Source: Nanobdellota archaeon (lineage in GTDB: Archaea > Nanobdellota > Nanobdellia > Woesearchaeales > BS150m-G63). Taken from it: a stretch of DNA of 9,787 nt. The translations under genes were made by a program, and so were the position numbers. Below, piece after piece: positions 1-6,514 of the stretch. The notes under the pieces are model-generated. The model was not told the DNA's origin. It did no database searches and saw only the letters and a program-made list of their open reading frames with translations. The DNA is taken from positions 1-9,787 of the forward strand of contig JAGLOT010000012.1 of NCBI GenBank assembly GCA_023137655.1, in the 5' to 3' direction. The number at the start of each line of letters is the position of its first letter. The stretch's first letter is position 1.

Positions 1-851
1 CGTCTACTGCATTTGGAAGTCAGACAGAAGCGAGCGGGGGAAATTCATTCGCTATAGGGTACCAGACAAAAGCAACAGGTGCTTACTCTTTAGCCATTGG
101 AGCTAACACATTAGCAAATGCTCATTATGCCATTGCTATGGGTCAGGATATGATTGTGGATGAAGAACATAGTTTTGGAATAAGTTTGGATGACCCTGGA
201 ACTGCTTATAATATAACCGATGCAAATACTATGGCTATAATGGGTGGTGAAGTTGGGATTGGAACTGTTAATCCTAGTGCCCCATTGCATATTGAAAGTA
301 ATTCTCAAAGTAGTGCATTAAGACTAGAAGAAAATGCAGGAAATAATGAGTATTTCACATTGGGGGTAGGTTCTGATGGAGATTTGAATTTTTATCAAGA
401 TGATGGAGATATCCTACTTAATTTAGTTGATGACTGTCAAACTGTGGGAATTAATCAAGAAGCAGCATGTTCTGGTGCACCCACATTACAAGTTTTTAAT
501 ACTGGAAATACATGGGGTTGGATTGCAGATTTTGAATCTAATTATTCAAATGCTTTTATTGGTATACGAGGTAATCATTCTTCTTCATATGATGATAATG
601 GGATTGGGATTGTAACTACATCAACAACTCAGGAAATGATATTAAGAGTTGATGATACAAATGTTATTAGAATTGAAGATACAGGCGAAGTAGGTATTGG
701 TACTTCAGATCCTGCTTATACATTAGATGTTGTAGGGACTATTAGAGCATCAAATTACAGTGCAGATAATGGCAGTATTGGATGGACTGGATTTTGTAGA
801 AATGATAAAAACCTGTATGTGAGGAATGGATTAGTTATTGGATGTAGCTAA
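1..851 (+). CDS. Fibre-like adhesin with YadA-head repeats, C-terminal part (5' end outside window)
   Basis: The frame is open from the left edge (first full codon at 3) to the TAA at 849-851, so the ATG at 138 is internal and the real start lies upstream. The first visible residues form four 14-residue repeats of the type A-[IFM]-G-x-x-T-x-A-x-G-x-x-S-x, the pattern of YadA/Hep_Hag head repeats that build trimeric left-handed beta-rolls. Then come motifs common in phage tail-fibre and fibre-like surface proteins: VGIGTVNPSAPLHIE near 253-297, a degenerate VGIN..APTLQV near 447-497, and VGIGTSDPAYTLDVVGTIRA near 690-750. The C-terminus has two cysteines (CRNDKNLYVRNGLVIGCS) and no membrane anchor, sortase signal or YadA beta-barrel. 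A secreted, probably trimeric, cell-surface or tail-fibre-like adhesin is the best reading. Partner and ligand are unknown. A provirus tail fibre is an alternative, but no phage genes are visible nearby. Confidence 0.8.
   Translation, partial: STAFGSQTEASGGNSFAIGYQTKATGAYSLAIGANTLANAHYAIAMGQDMIVDEEHSFGISLDDPGTAYNITDANTMAIMGGEVGIGTVNPSAPLHIESNSQSSALRLEENAGNNEYFTLGVGSDGDLNFYQDDGDILLNLVDDCQTVGINQEAACSGAPTLQVFNTGNTWGWIADFESNYSNAFIGIRGNHSSSYDDNGIGIVTTSTTQEMILRVDDTNVIRIEDTGEVGIGTSDPAYTLDVVGTIRASNYSADNGSIGWTGFCRNDKNLYVRNGLVIGCS
9..176 (+). repeat. Four in-frame 42-bp units encoding YadA-head 14-mers
   Basis: Units begin at 9, 51, 93 and 135, each 42 bp. They encode AFGSQTEASGGNSF, AIGYQTKATGAYSL, AIGANTLANAHYAI and AMGQDMIVDEEHSF. 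Conservation decays along the array: the first two fit the consensus well, the third keeps A-I-G and T, and the fourth keeps only A-M-G and the final S-F. This is the usual look of the last turns of a beta-roll. The array probably continues to the left of the window. Confidence 0.8.
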
Positions 852-881
852 ATTAAATAATCATATTACTCAAATAATCAT

Positions 882-911
882 AGGCCCATTATATGGGTTG
901 CCTTTCGGGGC
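882..911 (+). promoter_or_regulatory. GC-rich patch with two mutually exclusive hairpins
   Basis: In otherwise AT-rich intergenic DNA, AGGC (882-885) plus CCAT (886-889) can pair with ATGG (893-896) and GCCT (900-903), with a TAT loop and a 3-nt bulge. The same GCCT (900-903) can instead pair with GGGC (908-911) around a TTCG tetraloop, including one T-G pair. Both stems cannot form together, which is the geometry of an attenuator-like switch, or the patch could be a terminator for gene 1. It has no following T tract. A role is possible but unproven. Confidence 0.35.
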
Positions 912-912
912 A

Positions 913-922
913 TGTTATAACA
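913..922. promoter_or_regulatory. Perfect 10-bp palindrome over a TATA-like core
   Basis: TGTTATAACA is a perfect palindrome lying 33 nt before the preferred ATG at 955. Its centre contains TTATAA, a possible TATA core that would place transcription start near 943. A palindrome on a TATA element could be a repressor operator. A 10-bp palindrome also arises easily by chance in AT-rich DNA, and the alternative start at 925 would put it in the leader immediately before the ATG. Confidence 0.3.
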
Positions 923-954
923 CAATGTATGGAAAAAAGAGAAAAACGAATAGC

Positions 955-3900
955 ATGAGCTATGTAATAAATAGAAGAAAGTCTAAGGTAGCTTTAGCTG
1001 TATTCTTATTAATTTTAAGTATGAGTTTTATTTCTTTAATTGCTCAACAAACTAATTCTTGGAGTTTAGCAAGTAATAATTATACTTCCAGTTTATCTGT
1101 AATTACTGGTGGCGGTATAACAGATACTAGTTCTACAAATTATCAAACAGATGTTGCTGTTGCACAATCAGTTACTGGAAGTATGGATAGTGGTTCATTT
1201 GGAACTATGTTAGGATTTTTCTTTTCAATGGGTGCATTCATTAATCAACCACCAACAATTAGTTCTGTAGATGTAACCCCAAATGATCCAAAAACAAATA
1301 ATGATTTAACTTGTGCTGTTAGTGGTGGAAGTGATAGTGATAGTGACCCTCTGCAATATCATTTTGATTGGTATAAAAATTCAGTTCATGATTTACATGT
1401 ATTACAATCGGGTATTAGTCATGTTCTTGGTTCTGGTAATACAAGCAGAGGTGAATTATGGAATTGTTCTGTTACTCCTTATGATGGTACGGTTAATGGG
1501 AGTTCATTAATGGATTCTGTTTTAATTAATAATACTGTGCCTAGTAATCCAACTGTGGTTTTGAGTGCTAGTAGTTCTGATAATTTAACTACTGATAACT
1601 TGACTGTTGTGATTAGTGGAAGTATAGATATTGATAGTGATAGTTTTATTAATATCACTGACTGGAGAAAAGAAAGTGTTAGTATTACTGTATTGAATTT
1701 GCCTTTTGATTTGAATGATTCAAGTGCTGCAAAGGATTACAGTACATATAGTAATAATGGAACTGTTGGTGGTGCTACTTGGACTAGTTCTGGGAAGGTG
1801 GGTGGTGCTTATAATTTTGATGGTGTTGATGATTATATAAAAATATCTCCATCCCCCATTAATTTAATTGAAAGTACAACATCTTTTTGGTTTAATGTGA
1901 ATTCTCATTCTGCCACTATAGGGATTATTGAAACTGGAAATCAATTTAAAGAAACAACGCCTTATCTTTTAGTACAAAATAACAATGGCGCATTGAGGGT
2001 ATATAGTACCACTTCAAGTTACCGAAACATTGATTCTATATCAACTAATGTTTGGTATCATCTTACTATTGTAAGAAATTCAACTTATCAATTTGTTTAT
2101 TTAAATGGTATATTGAAGGATTCCATAGGTATCGATACTTCTGGAGATAATCAAAATTTAAATTTGGGTGTGGGGTATAATGGATATTTTAATGGGAGTA
2201 TTGATGAATTTTTAGTATTTAATCATAGTTTATCTGCTAAGCAAATAAATGAAAGTTATTTGGCTGGATTTAATAATCATTCTTTGCAGAAGCTTGTTAG
2301 TGAAGAAACTTCTGTTGGGGATAGTTGGAGTGTTGCTGTAACTGCTAATGATGGTTATGGTGAAAGTGATACTATTGTTAGTAATGTTGTTGAAGTCATT
2401 TTGGATCAATTACCACCCAGTAATCCAACAGTCGTATTAAATTCGGATAGTGGTGAAAATTATACTGAAGGAAATTTGACGGTTAGTATTTCTGGAAGTA
2501 CAGATATTAATGACGATAGTTTTGTTAATGTAACTGATTGGAGGAAAGAAGGCGTTAGTATTGCTAGTTTGAATTTACCTTTTGATTTGAATAATGATAG
2601 TACTGCTAAAGATTACAGTACTTATAGTAATGATGGAACTGTTAGTGGTGCTACTTGGACTTCTAGTGGGAAAGTTGGTGGTGCGTATAGTTTTGATGGA
2701 GTTAATGATGATATAACTACTTTATATGATATTGATGGAAAAACTGAATTTGGTATAGGTGGTTGGTTTAAAACTTCAGTAAGTAGTTATGGTAGTACTA
2801 TGGGTATTATGGGGCAAAGTGCATTAAGAATAATGATATTGACTGATGGGGATTTTAGGATATATGCATATAATACATCTGGTGGTGGCCAAGTAATAAG
2901 AGAAAATTATAATGTGATGGATGAAGAATGGCATTATTTTTTTATTAATAAAAATGAAACTCATTGGCAGTATTATAGGGATGGAAATTTTATTACATCC
3001 ACAGATTTGATTGCTGGACAATTAGATACCAGAACTGGAACTTGGAATATTGGTTACCCTAGTGGAGATTATTCAAGATTTAATGGAACTATTGATGAAA
3101 TTAAAATTTATGATTTTGCTTTATCTGCTAAGCAAATAAATGAAAGTTATTTGGCTGGATTTAATAATCATTCTTTGCAGAAGCTTGTTAGTGAAGAAAC
3201 TTTTGTTGGGGATAGTTGGAGTGTTGCTGTAACTGCTAATGATGGTTATGGTGAAAGTGATACTATTGTTAGTAATCCTTTAATTATTAGAAGTAAATCT
3301 CCAAGTAAAGTTGTTCTTGTTAGTCCAAGTAATGGAGATGATACCAGTATAAACAGAACACAAATATTAAATTGGAGTGCTGCAACTGACCCTGAAAATG
3401 ATGATTTAACTTATGAAGTAAATGTAACAAGAATTACTTTTGATGGTGAACCAAGTTGTTCTGTTAATAGTATTAGTGTTAGTAGTATAAGTATTCTTAA
3501 CTATACCACTAGAGAATTATGTATTGATGATTGGTATGAATGGAAAATTAGAGCTAATGATGGAACTAATAATGGTGAATGGAGTGATATTTGGAATTTT
3601 AGCGTTCAGAGTTATATTAGTGTAAATATATTGCAGAATAATATCAACTTTACAGGGTTATATGTTGGAGATTCTATAAACACTTCTGGGAATAGTTCTC
3701 ATGCATTAAAGATTGAAAACGCTGGAAATGTCAAATTAAATTTCACAATATATGGAAATGAAAGTTTATGGATTAGAGAGTATGCTGATTTGAATACTAG
3801 TTATTTCCAATTTAAAGCAAATAATTCTGATGATGAATCTGGAACATTTAATACAGGAGATAGTCAAATGGATTGGGTGAATATAACTAATTATGCAATT

Positions 3901-4032
3901 AATTTACTGAGATTATTGGATTATAATAATACAAAAGATACTGCACTAATTGATGTATTGGTAAGGGTTCCAGAAGATGAACCTGGTGGAGATAAAGATA
4001 GTACTTTGATGATTACGTCAAGTATGGGTTAA
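955..4032 (+). CDS. Secreted multi-domain surface protein with two LamG domains and a C-terminal beta-sandwich
   Basis: 1025 residues from the ATG at 955, which gives a classic signal peptide: basic MSYVINRRKSK, hydrophobic residues 12-29, possible cleavage after A30. ATG 925 adds ten residues and is possible; TTG 838 overlaps gene 1 and is unlikely. After the signal come a short domain ending near LGFFFSMG, then an Ig/PKD-like domain (about residues 98-195, WYKN...LWNCSVTPYDG). Two modules of about 290-297 residues follow (from nt 1540 and 2416), each an Ig-like half, a LamG/ConA-lectin-like domain (LNLPFDLN...FDGV, about 247-438 and 539-735), and the second Ig-like half. Then an Fn3-like stretch (about 785-885) and a C-terminal sandwich (about 890-1025) ending TLMITSSMG. 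By hand count there are roughly three dozen N-x-S/T sequons. There is no C-terminal anchor, so retention by a partner, possibly the product at 4038-5261 five nt downstream, is inferred. LamG suggests carbohydrate or protein binding; the ligand is unknown. Confidence 0.85.
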   Translation: MSYVINRRKSKVALAVFLLILSMSFISLIAQQTNSWSLASNNYTSSLSVITGGGITDTSSTNYQTDVAVAQSVTGSMDSGSFGTMLGFFFSMGAFINQPPTISSVDVTPNDPKTNNDLTCAVSGGSDSDSDPLQYHFDWYKNSVHDLHVLQSGISHVLGSGNTSRGELWNCSVTPYDGTVNGSSLMDSVLINNTVPSNPTVVLSASSSDNLTTDNLTVVISGSIDIDSDSFINITDWRKESVSITVLNLPFDLNDSSAAKDYSTYSNNGTVGGATWTSSGKVGGAYNFDGVDDYIKISPSPINLIESTTSFWFNVNSHSATIGIIETGNQFKETTPYLLVQNNNGALRVYSTTSSYRNIDSISTNVWYHLTIVRNSTYQFVYLNGILKDSIGIDTSGDNQNLNLGVGYNGYFNGSIDEFLVFNHSLSAKQINESYLAGFNNHSLQKLVSEETSVGDSWSVAVTANDGYGESDTIVSNVVEVILDQLPPSNPTVVLNSDSGENYTEGNLTVSISGSTDINDDSFVNVTDWRKEGVSIASLNLPFDLNNDSTAKDYSTYSNDGTVSGATWTSSGKVGGAYSFDGVNDDITTLYDIDGKTEFGIGGWFKTSVSSYGSTMGIMGQSALRIMILTDGDFRIYAYNTSGGGQVIRENYNVMDEEWHYFFINKNETHWQYYRDGNFITSTDLIAGQLDTRTGTWNIGYPSGDYSRFNGTIDEIKIYDFALSAKQINESYLAGFNNHSLQKLVSEETFVGDSWSVAVTANDGYGESDTIVSNPLIIRSKSPSKVVLVSPSNGDDTSINRTQILNWSAATDPENDDLTYEVNVTRITFDGEPSCSVNSISVSSISILNYTTRELCIDDWYEWKIRANDGTNNGEWSDIWNFSVQSYISVNILQNNINFTGLYVGDSINTSGNSSHALKIENAGNVKLNFTIYGNESLWIREYADLNTSYFQFKANNSDDESGTFNTGDSQMDWVNITNYAINLLRLLDYNNTKDTALIDVLVRVPEDEPGGDKDSTLMITSSMG
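2229..2385 (+). repeat. 157-bp near-identical repeat, copy 1
   Basis: Identical to 3120-3276 except for c at 2312 versus t at 3203 (Ser to Phe: EETSVGD versus EETFVGD). It encodes the end of the LamG domain and the second half of the Ig-like domain, from the second base of a Leu codon (LSAKQINESY...) to DTIVSN. The offset is 891 bp, exactly 297 codons, so recombination between copies removes or adds one full module in frame. Confidence 0.95.
3120..3276 (+). repeat. 157-bp near-identical repeat, copy 2
   Basis: Second copy of 2229-2385, with a single difference. The flanking parts of the two modules are much more diverged: the start of the LamG domains matches at perhaps four fifths of bases by eye, and the LamG middles hardly align. 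Such a sharp identity boundary suggests recent gene conversion or a recent partial duplication. Confidence 0.95.
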
Positions 4033-4037
4033 CTAAA

Positions 4038-5261
4038 ATGAATAAGAATAAAAGATTAAAAATTGTAATGATTTTGTTAGTCTTAACTATAATGTTTGGT
4101 GTAATGGTTAATCTAGTTGAAGCTGTTGGTGTATCTCCTGCACAAAGATATATTAATTATAAACCGGGTGAAGAACAAGAATTTAAAATTACAATATTTA
4201 ATTCAGAAGATAAAGATTTCACTGCATTTGTTTATATGGAGGGGGATTTAGCAGAATATGTTAAATTAGAAGATAATTATATTGAATTTAAAAAAGGAGA
4301 AAAATCAAAAATAGTACATTATACTTTTACTTGCCCAGAAAATATAAATAAACCGGGAATTCATGAAAGTGAATTAAGAGTTGTTGAAATGCCAAAAGAA
4401 GGTGTAAAAGGTGAAGTTGGTGTAGGTACAATATTAACCATTAGTTCTTTGATTAAATTAAGAGTTCCATATCCAAATGAATATGCTGAAGCAAACTTGT
4501 ATATTGAAGATGCAGAAGTTGGAGAAAATGTAAATTTCTTAATTCCAGTATTTAATTATGGGGCTAATGAATTAAATGATGTTTATGCTAAAGTTGAAAT
4601 CTATGGTGCAACCTATGAAAAGATTGGTGAGGTAGTTACAAGCAGTCTAAATATAATGCCAGGAAAACAAGAAAAATTAGGGGTTAGTTGGAATGCTGAT
4701 GTGAATCAGGGGACCTATAAAGCAGTTGCAACAATTTACTATGGTGGCAGAAATATTAAGATAGAAAAATTATTTGATATTGGTTCTATGTATATTAAAA
4801 TAAATGGAATTGATGTTGGTGAGTTTGTATTAGGTAGTGTAGCTAAATTTGATATTTTAATTGAGAATATTTGGAGTGAAGAAATAAAAGATGTTTATGC
4901 AGATATAATCTTCAAAGATGAAACAGGAAATGAAGAAAACAGATTTAAAACTGCAAATATTAATGTAGAATCCTATGAAAATGGAATATTGTCTGCTTAT
5001 TGGGATACTACAGGCATAGATGTAGGTAAATATTATTTAGATATAACCTTAAATTATGCAGGAAAAACTAGTAATTCATTAATTGAAACTTTTGTAAATT
5101 TAGATTCTATAACCTCTAATAGTCTAATTGGGAATGTGATTAAGGGTAATGGAAATGCAAAACAAATAAATTTATTAATATTGGGCCTTATTATATTAGT
5201 TATAGTTAATGTTGGATGGTTTATGTATTTTAAAAAGTCTAAGACAGGAAAGAAAAAATAA
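4038..5261 (+). CDS. Membrane-anchored three-domain Ig-like protein (DUF916/WxL-partner-like)
   Basis: 407 residues: signal peptide 1-29 (KNKRLK then hydrophobic, possible cleavage after VEA), three beta-rich domains, a C-terminal span at 378-398 and a basic tail KKSKTGKKK, so type I topology is expected. Domain 1 (about 31-146) has VSPAQRYINYKPGEEQEF, GDLAEY (69-74) and PGIH (106-109). Domain 2 (about 150-250) carries NYGANELNDVYAKVEIY, and domain 3 about 251-356. Domains 2 and 3 end alike, with W, then G-x-Y, then Y-x-G. This layout resembles bacterial DUF916-DUF3324 proteins of WxL loci, and domains 2-3 resemble CARDB/NEW3-type Ig folds. That comparison is from memory of the families. The product at 6515-7696 is a clear paralogue. 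The ATG follows the previous stop by 5 nt without a Shine-Dalgarno site, suggesting one operon. It may hold the unanchored upstream LamG protein at the membrane. Confidence 0.85.
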   Translation: MNKNKRLKIVMILLVLTIMFGVMVNLVEAVGVSPAQRYINYKPGEEQEFKITIFNSEDKDFTAFVYMEGDLAEYVKLEDNYIEFKKGEKSKIVHYTFTCPENINKPGIHESELRVVEMPKEGVKGEVGVGTILTISSLIKLRVPYPNEYAEANLYIEDAEVGENVNFLIPVFNYGANELNDVYAKVEIYGATYEKIGEVVTSSLNIMPGKQEKLGVSWNADVNQGTYKAVATIYYGGRNIKIEKLFDIGSMYIKINGIDVGEFVLGSVAKFDILIENIWSEEIKDVYADIIFKDETGNEENRFKTANINVESYENGILSAYWDTTGIDVGKYYLDITLNYAGKTSNSLIETFVNLDSITSNSLIGNVIKGNGNAKQINLLILGLIILVIVNVGWFMYFKKSKTGKKK

Positions 5262-5275
5262 GCTAAATTGTTAAA

Positions 5276-5497
5276 ATGGAAATTAAAATGATTTTAAAAA
5301 ATAAAAAATTGATTTTACTTATTTTATTAATTATTATTATAATATCTTCATTTATTTTAACTTGGGCAGTTCTTGATTCCAAATTTAATAAGGTTGATTC
5401 AGAAAATCAAAATGCAGATAATTTAAAACAGGATAATTTTTTGGTTTCTGATGACCTAATTGGTCGAGCTAGGATAAAAATAAATATCACTTCGTGA
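5276..5497 (+). CDS. Small single-span membrane protein with one outer beta-strand
   Basis: 73 residues, starting 14 nt after the previous stop with no visible Shine-Dalgarno site; ATG 5288 is an in-frame alternative that removes four residues. Lysine-rich start (KNKK), hydrophobic span about 12-30 ending in ILTW, then a polar linker rich in D, N and Q, then GRARIKINITS, a single predicted beta-strand at the very end. The layout matches the 77-residue protein at 5605-5838 (TTW after the span, GRVSIDI strand) and the N-termini of the proteins at 5835, 7668 and 8164. The TW-linker-strand order recalls the start of TasA/camelysin-type proteins. It may be a filament anchor or capping subunit, or an eroded relative of a longer protein. 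The family is not recognised, but consistent spacing and the shared pattern support a real gene. Confidence 0.65.
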   Translation: MEIKMILKNKKLILLILLIIIIISSFILTWAVLDSKFNKVDSENQNADNLKQDNFLVSDDLIGRARIKINITS

Positions 5498-5511
5498 TTA
5501 CTTTATAGTAG

Positions 5512-5545
5512 TATAATTTAGTGCTTTATTGATGCTATAATTAGT
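5512..5545 (+). promoter_or_regulatory. Two near-identical AT-rich direct repeats upstream of a promoter
   Basis: TATAATTTAGT (5512-5522) and TATAATTAGT (5536-5545) start 24 bp apart, 27-60 bp upstream of the TATA box at 5572. Two sites on nearly the same helix face could bind a regulator. The composition is close to background, so chance is a real alternative. Confidence 0.25.
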
Positions 5546-5565
5546 TACATTGACATAAAAAAATA

Positions 5566-5579
5566 GAAAGGTTTAAATA
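5566..5579 (+). promoter_or_regulatory. Archaeal BRE-TATA promoter for the 5605 gene
   Basis: Purine-rich GAAAGG (5566-5571) followed by TTTAAATA (5572-5579) matches an archaeal BRE/TATA pair. The TATA centre is about 29 nt before the ATG at 5605, so transcription should start within a few bases of the start codon and the mRNA would be leaderless or almost so. This agrees with the absence of a Shine-Dalgarno site at this gene. Confidence 0.7.
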
Positions 5580-5604
5580 ACAAATTTTTATAGATATACT
5601 TAAA

Positions 5605-5838
5605 ATGGATAACAACCAATTAAAAATAATTAGCCTTACATTGCTAATTCTAGTTATTGTTTTTTCTGCAGGAACCACTTGGAAGATTATGGGTGAAAAT
5701 GCAGTGTCTAAAGAGAATATGCTTGATAGTTCGAATACTGTAACTACTGGTAGAGTTTCAATAGATATTCAAAAACTTAGAAGTCCACAAAAAGGTGAAG
5801 TAAATATTAAAATAATTCCACAAGGTGATACAATATGA
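5605..5838 (+). CDS. Small membrane protein coupled to the pilin-like gene
   Basis: 77 residues: short N-terminus MDNNQLK, hydrophobic span about 7-23, TTW (24-26), linker, then TTGRVSIDI (47-55) and a second strand-like segment GEVNIKI (64-70). The outside part is too short for a full beta-sandwich. It shares its plan with the 73-residue protein upstream and with the N-terminus of the next gene. Its stop overlaps the next ATG (ATGA, 5835-5838), so the two products are probably made together. The promoter at 5566-5579 makes it first in its transcription unit. It might anchor, cap or start a filament by donating a strand to the 195-residue protein; this is inference from layout, and the family is not recognised. 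Confidence 0.75.
   Translation: MDNNQLKIISLTLLILVIVFSAGTTWKIMGENAVSKENMLDSSNTVTTGRVSIDIQKLRSPQKGEVNIKIIPQGDTI
5824..5829 (+). promoter_or_regulatory. Shine-Dalgarno site GGTGAT for the 5835 gene
   Basis: GGTGAT matches the anti-Shine-Dalgarno end of archaeal 16S rRNA and lies 5 nt before the ATG at 5835, inside the end of the upstream gene. It fixes the start of the 195-residue protein. It also contrasts with the leaderless first gene: internal genes use a ribosome site where first genes need none. Confidence 0.75.
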
Positions 5839-6422
5839 AAGAAATATCAAATAAGGTTCTTATGTATGTTTTATTTGTTGCTGTCGTAGTTTCAATAGGA
5901 AGTATGATGTACACATTTGGAGCAATCTCAAAGACAACCAGTCCTACTGGTATGGCAACAACTGAAGGTACAGTTGATGTTGCAATTACTTCAACATATG
6001 TTGTCAATTTAACAGATACAACAATTGACTATGGTACAGGATCATTAACCGATACTTATGAATCATGTTTATTAAATTCCACTGATTCAGTCCCTGCTGC
6101 TTGTTGGACTAATTCAACCCTTTATGCAACAGACTCTTCAATCGGATTTGAAAATATTGGTAGTGATGCAATAGATGTTGAAATTAATGGAACAACTGCC
6201 GCTAATTTTATTGGTGGTACAGGTGCAACATTTGTAGCTGATTGTACATGTGGTTCTGGAACTCCAGGTACTGATTTAACTATTGCTTTAGCACATCAAG
6301 ATTGTTGTGATGGTTTAACTGCTACTGGATCAGATACAGGAACATTAGTTACCCAATTAAATGTTGTGGCAGGATCCTCAACAGGTACAGCTAACTTGTA
6401 TTTTTACGGAACAGCAGATTAA
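5835..6422 (+). CDS. Pilin-like secreted/anchored protein with six cysteines
   Basis: 195 residues. Span at about 8-29 (VLMYVLFVAVVVSIGSMMYT), Thr/Ser-rich linker, then TTEGTVDVAI (42-51), followed by a beta-rich, acidic, Thr/Gly/Ser-rich body ending ANLYFYGTAD. Cysteines are at 78, 90, 137, 139, 157 and 158 and could form three disulfides. The DYGTGSLTD segment (65-73) followed by GFENIGSDAIDVEI (104-117) resembles the 'strand, loop, N-x-G, strand' core of TasA/camelysin-type sandwiches and the archaeal bundling-pilus subunit. This is pattern similarity only. Low charge, Ser/Thr richness, several sequons and coupling to a tiny membrane protein make it the best candidate for the main filament or surface subunit here. 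It lacks an obvious type IV pilin/archaellin processing site. A T-rich terminator-like tract follows directly. Confidence 0.8.
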   Translation: MKEISNKVLMYVLFVAVVVSIGSMMYTFGAISKTTSPTGMATTEGTVDVAITSTYVVNLTDTTIDYGTGSLTDTYESCLLNSTDSVPAACWTNSTLYATDSSIGFENIGSDAIDVEINGTTAANFIGGTGATFVADCTCGSGTPGTDLTIALAHQDCCDGLTATGSDTGTLVTQLNVVAGSSTGTANLYFYGTAD

Positions 6423-6430
6423 AAATATTA

Positions 6431-6460
6431 ATTTATTTTTTTTATTTTTCTTTATTTCTT
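6431..6460 (+). terminator. T-rich tract, archaeal-type terminator
   Basis: Starting 9 nt after the stop of the 195-residue gene, this 30-base stretch has 24 T and includes runs of eight and five T. Archaeal transcription ends mainly at such U-rich tracts without a hairpin. It probably closes the 5605-6422 unit and separates it from the 6515 gene. Confidence 0.65.
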
Positions 6461-6497
6461 AAACAATAGGAAATAAAATTAAGTATTCATAAAAAAA

Positions 6498-6502
6498 GAG
6501 GT
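6498..6502 (+). promoter_or_regulatory. Shine-Dalgarno site GAGGT for the 6515 gene
   Basis: GAGGT lies 12 nt before the ATG at 6515, a somewhat long but usable spacing, and supports that start. A weak TATA-like AAATAAAA at 6471-6478 would place transcription start near 6500, right at this site, so the leader would be very short. Confidence 0.55.
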
Positions 6503-6514
6503 AAATTTAGTTAT

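Noticed and set aside
427..615. Small + strand frame inside the adhesin gene
   Set aside because: Out-of-frame shadow of a clear coding region, with low-complexity Leu/Ile/Met content and no ribosome site.
838..954. Longer start (TTG at 838) for the LamG protein
   Set aside because: It would overlap the upstream gene, place 39 non-signal residues before a well-formed signal peptide, and translate the GC-rich hairpin patch. ATG 955 (or 925) fits better.
1313..1510. Small + strand frame inside the LamG gene
   Set aside because: Shadow frame opposite a recognisable Ig-like domain; composition is not protein-like.
2824..3021. Minus-strand frame inside the second LamG domain
   Set aside because: Antisense shadow without ribosome site or promoter; the + strand codes for a clear LamG fold. 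The same applies to the minus-strand frames at 111-308 and 5807-6007.
2229..3276. Mobile element or phage attachment-site explanation for the 157-bp repeats
   Set aside because: The repeats are in frame inside one gene, the DNA between them codes for a LamG module, and there is no integrase or transposase. Module duplication or conversion explains them.
5486..5499. ATCAC-TTC-GTGAT hairpin at the end of the 73-residue gene as a terminator
   Set aside because: The stem is only 5 bp, overlaps the stop codon and is not followed by a T tract, so chance is as likely as function.
5835..5925. Type IV pilin or archaellin class III signal peptide
   Set aside because: There is no basic residue plus Gly/Ala cleavage site directly before the hydrophobic stretch with a Glu at mature position 5; the span is better read as a signal anchor or SipW-like leader.
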